Shown: in pieces, positions 1-9,478 of the stretch
How positions within the stretch are numbered: position 1 is the first letter of the stretch
How the letters are laid out: every line of letters begins with the position of its first letter
Assembly (NCBI RefSeq): GCF_003024525.3
Contig: NZ_CP035934.2
Coordinates: 1,426,001 to 1,490,000, forward strand
Length of the DNA: 64,000 nucleotides
Reading direction: 5' to 3'
Origin: Acinetobacter cumulans
Lineage (GTDB): Bacteria > Pseudomonadota > Gammaproteobacteria > Pseudomonadales > Moraxellaceae
Position numbers and translations under genes: made by a program
The notes under the pieces: model-generated
Told to the model about the DNA's origin: nothing
Database searches by the model: none
The model's input: only the letters and a program-made list of their open reading frames with translations

Positions 1-1
1 T

Positions 2-751
2 TATGGCGGTAAAGGCCCATTTCCAGCCTATGTCGATCTGAATGCAGAAGCCGAGCAAGTGGGTGATGAACCTGCTTTGATTGTTCAGTCTACGGGTGTG
101 CCGATGGCCGTGGGTGCCAATCGTCAAAAAAGCATTGAGCTATTGCTGAGCAAGCATCCTCTAGATTTAATTATTTGCGATGATGGTTTGCAACATTTGG
201 CACTCAATCGACAGTTAGAATGGATTGTGCTGGATAATAACCGTGGTTTGGGAAATGAAAAAATTTTACCTGAAGGCTATTTGCGCGAACCTAAAAGTCG
301 CTTAAATACGGGTACGGTGATTGAGCATGCATCTCATGCCATTAGTCCACTCAATATGCACTTAGAGGCGTCAGAGCCTTATCTGCTTAATAGCACGACT
401 GAGCAAGTGTTTAATCCACATCAAGCATTTTATGCTGTGGTTGGCATTGGTTTTCCACAACGTTTTTATACAACTTTGGAAAATATGGGTATTCACCAGT
501 TCCAATGCCATGAATTTCCAGATCATTATGAATACGAACTTGCAGATTTACAGTTTGAAGATAATTATCCAATTATCACCACTGAAAAAGATGCAGTTAA
601 AATTTTACCCTTACTCAAACAACACCCAAATATACAACGTGAGATTTGGGTTGTTCCTGTAGATGCTGTACTTTCAGCAGATTGCTATCGCACCTTGCAT
701 CAGCAATTGAGTCAATTGGGCATTACTCTTCCTGAAGGCAGTATTTTATGA
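2..751 (+). CDS. lpxK: Tetraacyldisaccharide 4'-kinase LpxK (5' end outside window)
   Basis: LpxK phosphorylates the 4' position of the lipid A disaccharide at the inner membrane, an essential late step of lipid A synthesis. The reading frame is open from base 2 and starts in mid-protein, so about 80 N-terminal residues, including the Walker A loop, lie outside the window. The visible part begins YGGKGPFP and carries the family signatures [16 protein letters not shown] and TTEKDAVK. It encodes 249 codons of a protein usually about 330 long. The stop overlaps the start of kdsB by four bases (ATGA), so the two are translationally coupled. The GTG at 59 is internal and not the start. Confidence 0.96.
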   Translation, partial: YGGKGPFPAYVDLNAEAEQVGDEPALIVQSTGVPMAVGANRQKSIELLLSKHPLDLIICDDGLQHLALNRQLEWIVLDNNRGLGNEKILPEGYLREPKSRLNTGTVIEHASHAISPLNMHLEASEPYLLNSTTEQVFNPHQAFYAVVGIGFPQRFYTTLENMGIHQFQCHEFPDHYEYELADLQFEDNYPIITTEKDAVKILPLLKQHPNIQREIWVVPVDAVLSADCYRTLHQQLSQLGITLPEGSIL

Positions 752-1509
752 AACATATCGTCATCCCAGCGCGTTTTTCGAGTTCTCGTTTACCAGGTAA
801 GCCGTTGTTGGAAATTCATGGTCGTCCTATGATTTTACGCGTTGTAGATCAGGCTAAAAAAGTAGAAGGCTTTGATGACTTATGTGTAGCAACAGATGAT
901 GAGCGTATTGCAGCAGTATGTCGTGCAGAAGGTATTGATGTTGTGTTGACCTCGGCAGATCATCCTTCAGGTACAGATCGTTTGAGCGAAGTTGCGCGTT
1001 TAAAAGGTTGGGATGAAAACGATATTATTGTCAATGTGCAAGGCGATGAACCATTGCTTCCAGCGCTATTGGTTAAACAAGTCGCTCAATTATTAGAGCA
1101 ACAGCCTGCCTGCTCAATGTCTACACTGTGTGAGCCTATTCATCATTTAGATGAATTTAAGCGTGATAGTATTGTGAAGGTGGTTATGTCAAAACATCAC
1201 CAAGCATTATATTTTAGCCGTGCAACCATTCCTTATGATCGAGATGGTGCGAAGCTTGCAGAGCAAAAATTACATGATCAAGCTTATCGTCATCTAGGAC
1301 TATATGCATATCGCGTTAAACTTTTACAAGAGTACGTGAGCTGGGATATGGGCGTGTTAGAAAAGCTGGAAAGCTTAGAACAATTACGTGTTCTTGAAAA
1401 TGGACATCGTATTGCGATAGCTGTAGCAGAAGCGAATTTGCCACCGGGTGTCGATACTCAAGAAGATTTGGATCGCTTAAACCAAATGGATGTAGCACAT
1501 TTTGAATAA
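748..1509 (+). CDS. kdsB: 3-deoxy-manno-octulosonate cytidylyltransferase
   Basis: KdsB activates Kdo as CMP-Kdo in the cytoplasm for transfer to lipid A. The 253-residue protein has the usual family length. Its N-terminal nucleotide-binding loop reads [15 protein letters not shown], followed by [16 protein letters not shown] and [11 protein letters not shown], all family hallmarks, and it ends with the conserved [14 protein letters not shown]. It overlaps the lpxK stop by four bases. The pairing of a lipid A kinase with Kdo activation makes this a lipopolysaccharide or lipooligosaccharide core operon. Confidence 0.97.
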   Translation: MKHIVIPARFSSSRLPGKPLLEIHGRPMILRVVDQAKKVEGFDDLCVATDDERIAAVCRAEGIDVVLTSADHPSGTDRLSEVARLKGWDENDIIVNVQGDEPLLPALLVKQVAQLLEQQPACSMSTLCEPIHHLDEFKRDSIVKVVMSKHHQALYFSRATIPYDRDGAKLAEQKLHDQAYRHLGLYAYRVKLLQEYVSWDMGVLEKLESLEQLRVLENGHRIAIAVAEANLPPGVDTQEDLDRLNQMDVAHFE

Positions 1510-1521
1510 GGATAATTATCC

Positions 1522-2502
1522 ATGCAAAATGATGTAAAAGCACCTGTATACCCTTGGCAGGAAAATGTCTGGCACACCTTAACCAGTCGTTTTCCACAAA
1601 TTGGGCACGGTTTACTGTTTTATGGCAAAAATGGCTGTGGAAAAGAAACATTTGCACAGTCATTTGTTGCTTGGGTGCTTTGTCAAAATCGTGATAGCCA
1701 TCGCTATGCATGTGGTGAGTGTGGTAGTTGTCAGTGGCTAAAGTCTGATACACATCCAAATTATGTGCACATTAGTACAGATGAAGACAATAAAAAGCAA
1801 AACGCCAAGATTAAAATTGAAAAAATTCGAGATCTTTTACCTTTTGTGCAACAAACGGTGGACGGTTGGCGTGTCATTGTTATTGAACCAGCAGAAGCAT
1901 TAAATACTGCTTCTTCTAATGCTTTACTCAAGACCTTAGAAGAGCCTGGTGAGCGTATTGTTATTATTCTGTTGGCAGATCATTACTTAAAATTGCCAGC
2001 AACGATTCGTAGTCGTTTACAGCACTTTGCGCTTGATCGAATAAGCCCATCGCAGTCGGAGCAGTTTTTACAAGAAAAGATTGCTACGGATAGATTTAGT
2101 CATGAATTATTGATGAATTTGTCTGATCAAATGCCATTGCGCGCTGTGAATTTGGCTGAGGCAGAATGGCTAACATTAAGACAAGACTTCGTTGATGATT
2201 GGCAAAAACTGATCAAACAGAAAAATATGCCGATGGCAATTGCGACCAAATGGAACAAAGCACTAAGTTTTAGTGATTTTAGTCAAATGTTTGAATACTT
2301 GTTGTCCGATATAATTTGTGTCAAGCTAAATCAATCAATTAAAAATATTGATTTGAATTATAGTGATTTACCAGCGCAGTATTCTTTAGAAGCGTTGTTT
2401 GGTATTTATGCTGATTTTCAGCAATCTAAGCGGTTTATTGAGCAAAATGTACAAACCAATCTTGTGCTCGATCAGCTGTGCATCAAATTAATGAATATAT
2501 AA
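1522..2502 (+). CDS. holB: DNA polymerase III delta' subunit
   Basis: HolB is the delta' subunit of the clamp-loader complex, working with DnaX and HolA to load the beta clamp. The 326-residue protein has a P-loop-like segment LLFYGKNGCGKETFA at about residues 30-45, a zinc-binding cysteine cluster CGECGSCQWL near residue 65, and the AAA+ motif NALLKTLEEPGERIVIILL near residue 130. The C-terminal collar part is weakly conserved, as usual. It starts 12 bases after kdsB and is followed after 13 bases by pilZ, an order common in gammaproteobacteria (often tmk-holB-pilZ-tatD). Confidence 0.95.
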   Translation: MQNDVKAPVYPWQENVWHTLTSRFPQIGHGLLFYGKNGCGKETFAQSFVAWVLCQNRDSHRYACGECGSCQWLKSDTHPNYVHISTDEDNKKQNAKIKIEKIRDLLPFVQQTVDGWRVIVIEPAEALNTASSNALLKTLEEPGERIVIILLADHYLKLPATIRSRLQHFALDRISPSQSEQFLQEKIATDRFSHELLMNLSDQMPLRAVNLAEAEWLTLRQDFVDDWQKLIKQKNMPMAIATKWNKALSFSDFSQMFEYLLSDIICVKLNQSIKNIDLNYSDLPAQYSLEALFGIYADFQQSKRFIEQNVQTNLVLDQLCIKLMNI

Positions 2503-2515
2503 AAAGGGGAAAAGG

Positions 2516-2857
2516 ATGCAGCCACGTATGGGCGGAATTATTCAGGCGAATATCCCAGATGTAGATACACTTTTTGCATGTTATATGCCTTATGTTTCTG
2601 GTGGTGGTTTATTTGTGCCGTCAAATCAGCCAGTTAAAATGGGTGAGGAAGTTTTTATTTTGGCGACATTGCCTGAGCAAACACAAAAAGTACCCTTAAC
2701 AGGTAAGGTGATCTGGATTTCCCATAAACAAAATGGGGTGAAACCTCAAGGTTTTGGGATTCAATTGAGCGGTGAAAAAGGCGTTTACTTCCGTTCTGAA
2801 ACAGAACGATTACTTACAGGGCTTAAAACTGAAGGGCGTAGAAGTTACACTATGTAG
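2516..2857 (+). CDS. pilZ: Type IV pilus assembly protein PilZ
   Basis: This is a single PilZ domain of 113 residues. PilZ is needed for type IV pilus biogenesis, acting with PilB and FimX in Pseudomonas and Xanthomonas. The protein matches the founding PilZ subfamily: it shows YVSGGGLFVP and GFGIQLSGEKG but lacks the RxxxR and D/NxSxxG residues that bind cyclic di-GMP in other PilZ domains. It is therefore expected to act through protein contacts rather than by binding the nucleotide; this is inferred from the missing motif. It is preceded by a strong ribosome binding site (AAGGGGAAAAGG) and follows holB closely. Confidence 0.92.
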   Translation: MQPRMGGIIQANIPDVDTLFACYMPYVSGGGLFVPSNQPVKMGEEVFILATLPEQTQKVPLTGKVIWISHKQNGVKPQGFGIQLSGEKGVYFRSETERLLTGLKTEGRRSYTM

Positions 2858-2886
2858 AATTTGAATTTTAGCGAATAGGTTTCATT

Positions 2887-3660
2887 GTGTTTGTAGATAC
2901 TCATTGCCATTTGATTATGTTGGATTTAAGCCCTTATGGTGGGGATTTGGATTTGGCATTGGCGCAAGCCCGCGAAGCGGGTGTTTCAAAATTTATGAGT
3001 ATATCAGTTGATTTGGACGATCACATTGAGCTGGCTAAAATTGCAGCCCGACATGCAGATGTGGGTTATACCGTAGGTGTGCATCCATGCGAAGATGCTC
3101 AAACCATGGCGCGTGCGACGACAGAGTATTTAATTGAACTTGCACAACCCGAAAAAGTTTGGGCTTTGGGTGAAACTGGTCTTGACTATTATCACAGTAC
3201 GGACTTCGTTACAGAGCAAAAAGAATGTTTTGCTCGCCATATTCATGCTTCGCAAGCAGTGAACAAGCCTGTGGTTGTGCATACTCGTGCAGCTAAACAC
3301 GATACTGTGGATATCATTCGTGCTGAAAAATCGACACATGGTATTTTGCATTGCTTCACAGAAGACTGGGAAACTGCAAAAGCAGTATTGGATTGCGGTT
3401 ATTATGTATCGTTTTCAGGCATCGTTTCATTTAAAAATGCGCAAGATCTGCGTGATGTCGCTAAGCAAGTTCCACTCAATCGCGTGTTGATTGAAACAGA
3501 CAGTCCTTATTTGGCGCCTATGCCCTATAGAGGAAAGTCTAATGAACCAAAGTATGTGCCTTATGTAGCCAAAGCATTAAGTGAAGTATATGATAAACCC
3601 GTTGAAGAGATTGCGCGTATAACGATGCAAAATTTTGAGAATCTCCTCAAGCAAAAGTAA
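2887..3660 (+). CDS. TatD family metal-dependent DNase
   Basis: This 257-residue TIM-barrel hydrolase belongs to the TatD/YcfH family of metal-dependent 3'-5' exonucleases and deoxyribonucleases. The metal ligands are visible: DTHCH at the N-terminus, GETGLDYY with the catalytic Glu at about residue 97, VVHTRAA, HCFTED, and the terminal ETDSPYLAP. The chosen start is GTG at 2887, giving MFVDTHCHL, because there is no upstream ATG in frame close to it. It lies in the holB-pilZ-tatD neighbourhood where YcfH-type members are usual. The cellular substrate is not known from sequence. Confidence 0.93.
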   Translation: MFVDTHCHLIMLDLSPYGGDLDLALAQAREAGVSKFMSISVDLDDHIELAKIAARHADVGYTVGVHPCEDAQTMARATTEYLIELAQPEKVWALGETGLDYYHSTDFVTEQKECFARHIHASQAVNKPVVVHTRAAKHDTVDIIRAEKSTHGILHCFTEDWETAKAVLDCGYYVSFSGIVSFKNAQDLRDVAKQVPLNRVLIETDSPYLAPMPYRGKSNEPKYVPYVAKALSEVYDKPVEEIARITMQNFENLLKQK

Positions 3661-3703
3661 AAAATTGAATGATATAGCGTATAAGAGAGTTAATAGGGTG
3701 AAG

Positions 3704-4318
3704 ATGGATCGTCAAGCTCAATTCAGAGCAAGAGAAGCGTTAATTTTTCAAGTTGCAGAGCAATTGCTGCTTGAAAATGGTGAAGCAGGGATGACGCTAG
3801 ATGCATTGGCGGCAGAGCTGGATTTAGCAAAAGGCACTCTATATAAACACTTTCAAAGTAAAGATGAATTATATATGTTGCTCATTATTCGTAATGAGCG
3901 CATGTTGCTTGAAATGATCAAGGATACAGATAAACAATTCCCTGAGCATTTAGCTTTCTTTATGCTACATCATTTACATCATCCTGAAAGAACTGTGCTG
4001 TTTCATCAAATTGAAGAGCGTTTATCTACAACTGGTGTGGGTATCCAGCATTTGTTTAATGAGCTTTATCAAGTTCGTAAGCAACGTCTACGCTTAATTA
4101 TTCGAATGACAGAAAGCTATTTAGCATTAATTGAAAGTAAAATGGTTGTACGTGATTATTTGGCTTCAATTTGGTCGCTTACGCATGGTGCTGCTGCAAT
4201 TTTGAACTCAAGTTTCTATCAGCGTTATCTAGGTTCAAGAGATACGTTAAGGGTTGCTTACATTGATCAAGCTTTAGCACTGCCTAAGCTGACGCATGCT
4301 GTTCCACAATTTGCGTAA
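3704..4318 (+). CDS. TetR/AcrR family transcriptional regulator
   Basis: A 204-residue TetR-type repressor. The N-terminal helix-turn-helix spans about residues 10-55 and shows GMTLDALAAELDLAKGTLYKHFQSKDELY, in which the TLYKHF recognition helix is typical. The C-terminal ligand domain has no recognisable subfamily signature. ATG at 3704 is preferred over GTG at 3698 because the HTH then sits at the usual distance from the N-terminus; a longer TTG start at 3635 would overlap the end of the TatD gene and is unlikely. It stands between tatD and gspH in the same direction, nine bases before gspH, so it may be cotranscribed with the secretion genes, but its target is unknown. Confidence 0.88.
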   Translation: MDRQAQFRAREALIFQVAEQLLLENGEAGMTLDALAAELDLAKGTLYKHFQSKDELYMLLIIRNERMLLEMIKDTDKQFPEHLAFFMLHHLHHPERTVLFHQIEERLSTTGVGIQHLFNELYQVRKQRLRLIIRMTESYLALIESKMVVRDYLASIWSLTHGAAAILNSSFYQRYLGSRDTLRVAYIDQALALPKLTHAVPQFA

Positions 4319-4327
4319 AGGCATGCT

Positions 4328-4882
4328 ATGAACTCACCAAGACGATCATCCATCAAGGGTTTTACTTTAGTTGAGGTGATGGTCGTCATTGTGGTGATGG
4401 GTATCTTAGCCTCCATTATTTTAATGAATATTGGTGGTACAGATCAGCGTAAAGCCATGCAAGCCAGAGAAGTCTTTCTCATGGATATGCAGAAGATGTT
4501 AAGAGTTGCCAATGATCAATCGCGGATATTGGCTTTAAACCCGCAATCTGCAACAGATGTGGCTAATTTTCAGTATAATGTTGTCGAATATTTACCTACT
4601 CAGCAAACGAGTGGGTCTTACAATCAAAATAATCAATGGAAAACCTATTCGGAGTTTGAGCCGCGCATTTTGCCGGATCATGTGTCATTAAGTATTCAAG
4701 CTTTAGATCATGCCTATCGTAATGCAAATAATTCTGAATTATTAAAGCATAGCGCACCTAAGTTAATTTGGTTGGGTAATGGCGAGGCTAAACCAGTAAG
4801 AGTGCAATTTTATTTAAATGACCAACCGATTGGTTCAGAAATAGAAATAGACCATTTAGGTAAAATAGTTGATGAAAGCTAA
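4328..4882 (+). CDS. gspH: Type II secretion minor pseudopilin GspH
   Basis: A 184-residue type IV pilin-like protein. The class III signal is KGFTLVEVMVVIVVMGILAS: prepilin peptidase would cut before Phe, leaving Glu at mature position 5, and the hydrophobic stretch anchors the subunit in the inner membrane before assembly. Minor pseudopilin H joins I, J and K in the tip of the type II secretion pseudopilus. The call of H rests on its place directly before I, J and K; by sequence alone it is only a GspH/FimT-like pseudopilin. It overlaps the gspI start, giving a coupled four-gene block. Confidence 0.85.
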   Translation: MNSPRRSSIKGFTLVEVMVVIVVMGILASIILMNIGGTDQRKAMQAREVFLMDMQKMLRVANDQSRILALNPQSATDVANFQYNVVEYLPTQQTSGSYNQNNQWKTYSEFEPRILPDHVSLSIQALDHAYRNANNSELLKHSAPKLIWLGNGEAKPVRVQFYLNDQPIGSEIEIDHLGKIVDES

Positions 4883-5252
4883 AGGGTTTACTTTGTTGGA
4901 AGTAATGGTGGCGCTGGCAATATTTTCAGTCGCTGCGATTGCTTTGACTAATGTTGCACGACAATACACGCAAGCCACATCAAATGCTGTTTTAAGAACC
5001 AAAGCACAATTCACTGCGCTGAATGAAATTGCCATGATGGAAATCAATCAAGAGTGGATGAGTGGTACATCGTCTAAACAAGTGACGCAGCAGGGTGAAA
5101 CGTGGCAAATTGATAAAAGCGCTCAATCCACCATTAGCCCAAATGTACAACGTGTTGATGTGCATGTGAGCTTAGTAAATGCAGAAACTGGGCAAGTAGA
5201 ATCAGGTGTGACCAACTTACTTTTCTTTAATCATCGGATTAAAAGCTCATGA
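4872..5252 (+). CDS. gspI: Type II secretion minor pseudopilin GspI
   Basis: A 126-residue pseudopilin with the signal KAKGFTLLEVMVALAIFSVA, including Glu at mature position 5 and the ALAIFSVAAIALT pattern characteristic of GspI. The ATG at 4872 is used; a TTG immediately before it at 4869 would add one residue. It overlaps gspH by 11 bases and gspJ by four (ATGA), which indicates translational coupling. In the known pseudopilus tip, I forms a trimer with J and K that caps the growing fibre. Confidence 0.9.
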   Translation: MKAKGFTLLEVMVALAIFSVAAIALTNVARQYTQATSNAVLRTKAQFTALNEIAMMEINQEWMSGTSSKQVTQQGETWQIDKSAQSTISPNVQRVDVHVSLVNAETGQVESGVTNLLFFNHRIKSS

Positions 5253-5914
5253 AACTAAAAAAAGCATGGGGTTTTACCTTGGTGGAGTTGTTGGTTGCAA
5301 TCGCAATTTTTGCGGTATTGTCTGCGCTGGGTTGGAAAGTGTTTGATTATATTGCAAAAGTCAAAACTCAAAATGCAATGCATGAAAGCAAATTGGGACA
5401 ATTACAAGAAAGTTACAAACAAATATTAAGAGATACAATGCAAGCTGTGCCATTGACTGCAAATATTGCTGGACAGGTGCAGGCAGCGTTAACTTTGCAA
5501 AATAACAAATTGGCGTTTAGTAAAACAGGGGTAACCGACCCACTTAATCAAGGTGTGGCTGCGGATGAGCGGGTAGAATATGTTTATCGTCAAGATGAGC
5601 AGAAATTATACCGTTTAAAATATCCAAATATTAATCAATCTGGGCGTGATCAGCCAGACAGTAGTGTTTTGCTCAATGGCGTAGAGCAATATCAAATTAC
5701 AGTATTAAACCCCAATGAGCTCACCACTTGGCCAGATTCAGTGGGCAACTTAAGTAGTGATGCGGAAAAGCAACGCTTACCGCGCGGGCTTAAGTTGAAC
5801 TTAACAGTAAATGGTGTAAGTTATGAGTGGATTTTTAGTTTACTCAATACGGACTTTTTAGAAGAGAAAAAAACTGTTAGCACGCCAGATGGTAACCAAG
5901 GAGTGTCATCTTAA
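5249..5914 (+). CDS. gspJ: Type II secretion minor pseudopilin GspJ
   Basis: A 221-residue pseudopilin. It begins with a short basic leader and the processing site AWGFTLVELLVAIAIFAVLS with Glu at mature position 5. The mid-region (RVEYVYRQDEQKLYRLKYP, then LLNGVEQYQITVLN) matches the beta-rich globular domain of GspJ. It is coupled at both ends: ATGA with gspI and TAATG with gspK. Confidence 0.9.
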   Translation: MKLKKAWGFTLVELLVAIAIFAVLSALGWKVFDYIAKVKTQNAMHESKLGQLQESYKQILRDTMQAVPLTANIAGQVQAALTLQNNKLAFSKTGVTDPLNQGVAADERVEYVYRQDEQKLYRLKYPNINQSGRDQPDSSVLLNGVEQYQITVLNPNELTTWPDSVGNLSSDAEKQRLPRGLKLNLTVNGVSYEWIFSLLNTDFLEEKKTVSTPDGNQGVSS

Positions 5915-6873
5915 TGCACATTAAGGTTGGAACTCAAAAAGGTGTTGCCTTGTTGACCATTTTGGTGATGGTGGCCTTGGCGACAATTTTAGCAGCAGGA
6001 ATTGCCAAGCAACAGGCCAATACAGCAGAAAGCACGTCTTATTTGATGCGTCAAAATCAGTCTTTATTGTATGCAAAAAGTGCAGAAGCATTTTTTGCCG
6101 AACTTTTAAAAGACGATGCTGAAAATGCAGGACAAGTCGATCACTTACAAGAAAACTGGGCTAAACCTATGCCTGCTTTTCCAGTTGAAGATGGTTCAGT
6201 GGCTGGTGTTTTAGAAGATGAATCAGGTAAGTTTAATCTCAATAGCTTGGTGAATAACGAAGGTCAGGTCAATGAAAATGCCAAAGCTTGGTTTGAACGG
6301 ATTTTGGTGCAAGTGGGTCTCCCTGCTCAATTGAGTGAAGCGGTTATTGACTGGCAAGATTTGGATGATCAACCTCTAGGTTCAATGGGTGCAGAAGCGA
6401 GTTATTATCAAGGCATGGCAAATGCGTCATTGCCACCCAATGCTAAATTTCATGACGTGGCAGAATTAAAACAAATTCGGGGTTTTGAGGCAGGCAAAGA
6501 TCAATTAATTGCACCTTATGTAACAGCCATTCCAAGTCACGATAGTAAAGTGAATATAAATACTGCGTCGGCATTTTTATTGGCAAGTTTGGATGAAAAG
6601 CTTGATGTGAATGCGGTAAAGCAGGCTGTCGAGCAACAGCAAGCCAATTTAAAACATTTTGAAAGTGTTTCGGATTTATGGGCTTTAGCACCATTTTCAG
6701 AGGTATCAGAAGAAAAACAATCTGCAGTGAATACCTTGCTTGGTGTTCAGTCTGAATGTTTTAAAGCCAAAATTCAGGTTGAACTAGGTGGGAGAAAACG
6801 CCAGTTTAGCTCGCAAATGATCAGAAAAGATAAAGATGTCTATGTGGCTTATCGGAGCATGGCGCCATTTTAG
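5914..6873 (+). CDS. gspK: Type II secretion minor pseudopilin GspK
   Basis: The largest minor pseudopilin, 319 residues, sits at the tip of the pseudopilus. The N-terminal signal is QKGVALLTILVMVALATILA; the mature protein has no Glu at position 5, which is a known hallmark of GspK and fits its capping role. Downstream motifs GVLEDESGKFNLNSLV, VIDWQDLDDQPLG and VNINTASAFLL are typical of the GspK alpha-helical and SAM-like domains. Its start overlaps the gspJ stop (TAATG). No terminator is obvious after it. The remaining secretion genes, including the major pseudopilin gspG, are not in this window. Confidence 0.93.
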   Translation: MHIKVGTQKGVALLTILVMVALATILAAGIAKQQANTAESTSYLMRQNQSLLYAKSAEAFFAELLKDDAENAGQVDHLQENWAKPMPAFPVEDGSVAGVLEDESGKFNLNSLVNNEGQVNENAKAWFERILVQVGLPAQLSEAVIDWQDLDDQPLGSMGAEASYYQGMANASLPPNAKFHDVAELKQIRGFEAGKDQLIAPYVTAIPSHDSKVNINTASAFLLASLDEKLDVNAVKQAVEQQQANLKHFESVSDLWALAPFSEVSEEKQSAVNTLLGVQSECFKAKIQVELGGRKRQFSSQMIRKDKDVYVAYRSMAPF

Positions 6874-6998
6874 TCAAAAAATCTTTGTGTGGCTGATGCA
6901 TTTTGTCAATCATAGTGAACAGTAAAATTAATGCTCAAACATTTACTTTTGCTTTATAATTATAGGTCATCTAGAGATTTTTAATTGCATTACGGCAC

Positions 6999-7595
6999 AT
7001 GATAATTCGTAAGTTATTTAAGTTTGAAAATGCGCATATTGTGCGTAATTGCACATCAGATCGTTGTAAACGTTCCATTCATGGGCATAGTTATAAAGTA
7101 GAGTTGCTTTTGAAAGCATCGAAACTTGATCATGGGCAAATGGTCTACGATTTTGGTTTGCTCAAAGGTGTGATCAAAGACTTGTATGATAGTTTTGATC
7201 ATGCGATTTGCTATTGGAATCAAGACAGTCAAGAATATATTCAAGCATGTGAAACATTTAGTGCGCGTTGGGTATCATTACCAGTATCACCGTCAGCTGA
7301 ACAGTTTTCGCGTATTTTCTTTTATTTGGCACAACAAGTTTTAGCATCGACAGAAACACAAAATGGTGAAGGTGATGTTGAAGTTTACTCTGTCATTGTG
7401 CATGAAACAGATACTGGCTATGCACAAAGCTTTTTAGAAGATATTCAAAATGAACAAATGGGTGTTTTGGATTTAGAGCAAATTGTATTTTCTGAGCAAA
7501 TTCAAGCAGAATGGTCAAATCCACAGATGTTCGAACAACTGAAAAAAGGTCTGAAATTTCAAAACCCTCAGGTAGAGTTACAAGTTAAACTCTAA
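6999..7595 (+). CDS. 6-carboxytetrahydropterin synthase / PTPS family protein (QueD-like)
   Basis: A 198-residue member of the 6-pyruvoyltetrahydropterin synthase family, which includes QueD (queuosine and 7-deazaguanine synthesis). The zinc ligands are visible as ENAH and HGH (residues 28-30), followed by MVYDFGLLK, DHAICYW and VIVHET, the usual landmarks. Two points are odd: it is much longer than E. coli QueD (about 120), and the nucleophilic Cys is separated from the HGH by four residues (CKRSIHGH) instead of the three of QueD or five of eukaryotic PTPS. It stands alone, with a possible -10 element TATAAT at 6955. The reaction is therefore inferred only at family level. Confidence 0.82.
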   Translation: MIIRKLFKFENAHIVRNCTSDRCKRSIHGHSYKVELLLKASKLDHGQMVYDFGLLKGVIKDLYDSFDHAICYWNQDSQEYIQACETFSARWVSLPVSPSAEQFSRIFFYLAQQVLASTETQNGEGDVEVYSVIVHETDTGYAQSFLEDIQNEQMGVLDLEQIVFSEQIQAEWSNPQMFEQLKKGLKFQNPQVELQVKL

Positions 7596-7640
7596 TGCAG
7601 CACAGTAATGATATAAAGTAAAAAGGATTGGGTAGCAAGT

Positions 7641-8354
7641 ATGTCTTTTACAGAAGAGCAACAAGCGAAACTAAACAAAGTTCAGCTTGATGCGGGCTGG
7701 AAATATGGACTGAGTGAGTTTTTGCTTAGCCCAAAAATGGATGAGCTAAAAGACTTTCTTGTGCAAGAAATTAAAGCAGATAAAGTGGTTTATCCGCCAA
7801 ATGCATTGATCTTTAATGCGCTAAATACGACACCTTTGGCAAATGTCAAAGTGGTTATTTTAGGGCAAGATCCATATCACGGTCCAAATCAAGCACATGG
7901 TTTAAGTTTTTCTGTGCAAAAAGGCGTACCTTTACCGCCGTCTTTGCGCAATATTTACCATGAGTTGCAAAGTGACTTAGGAATTACAGTACCTAAGCAC
8001 GGGGACCTGACACGTTGGGCAGAACAAGGTGTGTTATTGCTGAATAGTGTGTTAACTGTAGAAGCTGGTCAACCAACATCACATCAAAAACGTGGCTGGG
8101 AGGATTTCACAGATCATGTAATTGATGTATTGAATGAACAGCGTGAACATGTTGTCTTTATTCTTTGGGGAGCGTATGCACAACGAAAAGGACAACGTAT
8201 CGATCAAAATAAACATTTGGTGTTAAAAGCCGCGCATCCATCACCATTGGCTGCAAACCGCGGTGGTTTTTTTGGTTGTAAAGTGTTCTCAAAATCTAAT
8301 AATTATCTTAAACAACATGGCATTGAGCCTATTGATTGGCAGCTGGACGCATGA
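7641..8354 (+). CDS. ung: Uracil-DNA glycosylase
   Basis: Family 1 uracil-DNA glycosylase, 237 residues, starting base excision repair by removing uracil from DNA. All catalytic motifs are present: the water-activating loop [16 protein letters not shown], the Pro-rich VPLPPSLRN loop, [17 protein letters not shown], and the minor-groove loop [14 protein letters not shown]. The length is normal. The stop overlaps the start of the next gene by four bases (ATGA), so the downstream hydratase-family gene is likely coupled. Confidence 0.98.
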   Translation: MSFTEEQQAKLNKVQLDAGWKYGLSEFLLSPKMDELKDFLVQEIKADKVVYPPNALIFNALNTTPLANVKVVILGQDPYHGPNQAHGLSFSVQKGVPLPPSLRNIYHELQSDLGITVPKHGDLTRWAEQGVLLLNSVLTVEAGQPTSHQKRGWEDFTDHVIDVLNEQREHVVFILWGAYAQRKGQRIDQNKHLVLKAAHPSPLAANRGGFFGCKVFSKSNNYLKQHGIEPIDWQLDA

Positions 8355-9472
8355 CATATTCTCCCGTTTCAAAAAACTACCATCCGGATTTAATTGTAGA
8401 AGAAGCGAAAAACGGTTGGCGCATTGTTCGCCTGAACCGTCCGAAATCTTTACATGCATTAGATGAATCCATTGTGACTGCTTTGCTTGAAGTTTTTGAA
8501 GACTTCCATGGTGATAGTAGTGTGAAAGCGATTTGGTTTGATTCAACCACACCAAAAGCGTTTTGTGCAGGTGGCGATGTACGCAAACTACGTCAATTGG
8601 TCATTAATGATGAAGTAGCAACTGCGAATAAGTTTTTTGAACAAGAATATGCTTTAGATTTGTTATTGCATAACTATGCTAAACCCGTTTTGGTATGGGG
8701 TGAAGGTTATGTCATGGGTGGGGGCTTGGGCTTGTTCATGGCGGCACCTTTCCGCTTGGTGACACCATATTCTCGTTTGGCGATGCCTGAAATCAATATC
8801 GGTTTATATCCAGATGTGGGGGCAACTCGCTTCTTAGCAGACCGTGGTGCTATAGGCCTATTTACAGGTTTAACTGGTTCAATTATGACTGCTGCAGGTG
8901 CGTATGGTATTGGTTGGGCAACACATATCTGTGATGCACAACGTGATAATGTACTTGATAAAGTCATTAATATTGATTGGGGCCATTATCCAGCTGGCGA
9001 TTTCCGTGCAATTGATGACACTTTGAATAGCATGCACCGTCCAGTCGGCCCAGGTCCACTTCAAAACTCGCTTGATGTGATTCAGAGTGTATGTCGTGGT
9101 GTGAATTTTGAGCATGACTATGAAGCTATTGTTGGTTTGAGTGATGCGCGAAGTGACTGGTTGCGTCAAGCCAGCGAAAACTTGCAAAAAGGTTCACCAA
9201 CAACAGCAGCATTGAGCTGGTTGCTATGGCAATGGGGTAAGCAAATTCATTCGTGGAATGAAGTGTTTGAACTTGAAACTGAAATTTCAAACTGGAAGAT
9301 TAATCACCCAGACTTTGTTGAGGGTGTGCGTGCACGCTTGGTAGATAAAGACCTTTCTCCTGAGTGGAAGCAAGGTGCAGATATGTCATTAAAGGGGATT
9401 TTGGCAGATCAACCTCCAGTGACATCAAATGAAAGCTGGAATGCTTTATTAAAACACTATGGTGTTATTTAA
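8351..9472 (+). CDS. Enoyl-CoA hydratase/isomerase family protein (3-hydroxyisobutyryl-CoA hydrolase-like)
   Basis: A 373-residue crotonase-superfamily protein. The oxyanion-hole segments are [10 protein letters not shown] and [19 protein letters not shown], followed by [18 protein letters not shown], which includes the Glu-bearing motif and the D that distinguish 3-hydroxyisobutyryl-CoA hydrolases (ECH_2 type) from ordinary hydratases. The length, longer than the 260 of a simple hydratase, supports this. ATG at 8351 is preferred because it overlaps the ung stop; a TTG start at 8336 would lie inside ung. No valine-degradation genes surround it, so the substrate remains uncertain. Confidence 0.87.
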   Translation: MTYSPVSKNYHPDLIVEEAKNGWRIVRLNRPKSLHALDESIVTALLEVFEDFHGDSSVKAIWFDSTTPKAFCAGGDVRKLRQLVINDEVATANKFFEQEYALDLLLHNYAKPVLVWGEGYVMGGGLGLFMAAPFRLVTPYSRLAMPEINIGLYPDVGATRFLADRGAIGLFTGLTGSIMTAAGAYGIGWATHICDAQRDNVLDKVINIDWGHYPAGDFRAIDDTLNSMHRPVGPGPLQNSLDVIQSVCRGVNFEHDYEAIVGLSDARSDWLRQASENLQKGSPTTAALSWLLWQWGKQIHSWNEVFELETEISNWKINHPDFVEGVRARLVDKDLSPEWKQGADMSLKGILADQPPVTSNESWNALLKHYGVI

Positions 9473-9478
9473 TTTCGC

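Noticed and set aside
1316..1759. 147-codon reading frame on the minus strand overlapping kdsB and holB
   Set aside because: It is the antisense of two well-identified genes, has no recognisable motif and no ribosome binding site.
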